This document shows positions 6,281 to 6,748 of a DNA stretch of 6,748 nucleotides, one piece after another (the first letter of the stretch is position 1; every line of letters starts with the position of its first letter). This DNA is from Fimbriimonadaceae bacterium (GTDB lineage Bacteria > Armatimonadota > Fimbriimonadia > Fimbriimonadales > Fimbriimonadaceae): NCBI GenBank assembly GCA_025451715.1, contig JANWJY010000099.1:1-6748 (forward strand), written 5' to 3'. The notes beneath the pieces were generated by a model. The model was given only the letters and a program-made list of their open reading frames with translations, made no database searches and was not told where the DNA came from. The position numbers and the translations under genes were made by a program.

Positions 6281-6748
6281 GCGCTCATCACGATCCGTGC
6301 AAACCCGTCGGCGTCGAGCGACGCCCCGCCAACAAGGCCGCCATCGATGTTCGGCTGATGGAATAGCTCCCTCGCATTATCGGGCTTGACCGACCCCCCG
6401 TACAAGACCCGCAGGTTCTCCGCCACGTCCTCATCGGCGATGTCGGAGACAAGTGACCGGATGAAACCGCACACCCGCTCCGCCTCTGCGGCGTCGCAAG
6501 TCTGCCCCGTCCCGATCGCCCACACCGGTTCATAAGCAACAACAAAGGAAAACAGCTCAGCCGGATCGTTCCCGTCCAGCGCACCGCGCAACTGCCGCTC
6601 GATCACCGCCTCTGTCTGCCCGTTCGCACGCTCCGACGCAGTCTCACCGACACACAGGATCGGGTTGATCGAATAGTACAGGAGCGAGCGTATCTTAAGA
6701 GACACCGTCTCGTCCGTCTCACCAAAGTACTCGAGCGTCGTCAGCGGG
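6277..6748 (-). CDS. tpiA: Triosephosphate isomerase, C-terminal part (5' end beyond the window edge)
   Basis: Interconverts dihydroxyacetone phosphate and glyceraldehyde 3-phosphate in glycolysis and gluconeogenesis, in the cytoplasm. 156 codons are visible of about 250. Seen in order: EYFGETDETV, INPILCVGET, the catalytic Glu (codon 6531-6529) in AYEPVWAIGTG with the mobile lid loop, VLYGGSVKPDNA (phosphate binding) and IDGGLVGGASLDADGF. All these match the family closely. A GTG at 6705 could look like a start, but the family alignment continues upstream of it (YFGETDET), so the frame is open through the edge and the true start lies outside. Just before EYFGE the residues are PLTTL, not the expected SERR of GHSERR; the motif may lie a few residues beyond the edge, or the edge may be unreliable (see findings). 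The thioesterase follows with a 4-base overlap, so both are probably on one transcript. Confidence 0.95.
   Translation of the reverse strand, partial: PLTTLEYFGETDETVSLKIRSLLYYSINPILCVGETASERANGQTEAVIERQLRGALDGNDPAELFSFVVAYEPVWAIGTGQTCDAAEAERVCGFIRSLVSDIADEDVAENLRVLYGGSVKPDNARELFHQPNIDGGLVGGASLDADGFARIVMSA

Noticed and set aside
6277..6705. GTG at 6705 as the start of a short TPI
   Set aside because: Conserved TPI residues continue upstream of the GTG (YFGETDET) and the frame is open to the window edge, so this is an internal codon.

Overview
The window is high-GC bacterial DNA, densely coding, with five protein genes and only two short intergenic gaps (about 70 and 31 bp). The pairing of a planctomycete-type cytochrome / DUF1549 / DUF1553 protein (the PSD1 family) with a Tat-exported DUF1501 protein is typical of Planctomycetota and Verrucomicrobiota. 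It also occurs, less famously, in Armatimonadota (Fimbriimonadia-like) and Acidobacteriota. I read the source as an environmental bacterium from one of these groups; the sequence alone does not decide which. I see no RNA gene, insertion sequence, CRISPR array, integrase or phage gene.

Layout. (1) Minus strand, 3779 to 1: an exported two-gene unit. The PSD1 protein (1054 aa) has a secretion signal, two CxxCH haem-type motifs and an internal LamG-like domain. It is followed, with a 4-base ATGA stop/start overlap, by a DUF1501 protein with a clear twin-arginine signal, which runs off the left edge. (2) Plus strand, 3850-5697: a single gene for a 615-aa protein I cannot assign to a named family. 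Its middle contains a Cys...Gln-x3-Trp-Ile-x-Thr-Asp pattern reminiscent of thioester (TQXA/TED-like) domains. It is divergent from the PSD1 unit and convergent with the next one. (3) Minus strand, 6748 to 5729: triosephosphate isomerase, entering from the right edge, overlapped by ATGA with a hotdog-fold acyl-CoA thioesterase.

How the parts relate. The PSD1/DUF1501 pair is an envelope or periplasm module whose exact chemistry is not established. The TPI/thioesterase pair is cytoplasmic central metabolism. The plus-strand orphan sits between them, probably exported, and shares only the 70-bp divergent promoter region with PSD1. The best candidate for undescribed biology is this orphan. A smaller puzzle is the extreme right edge, where the residues just before the TPI helix motif are not the expected GHSERR. 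Most of the other open frames in the window are antisense or out-of-frame shadows produced by the GC-rich codon pattern.
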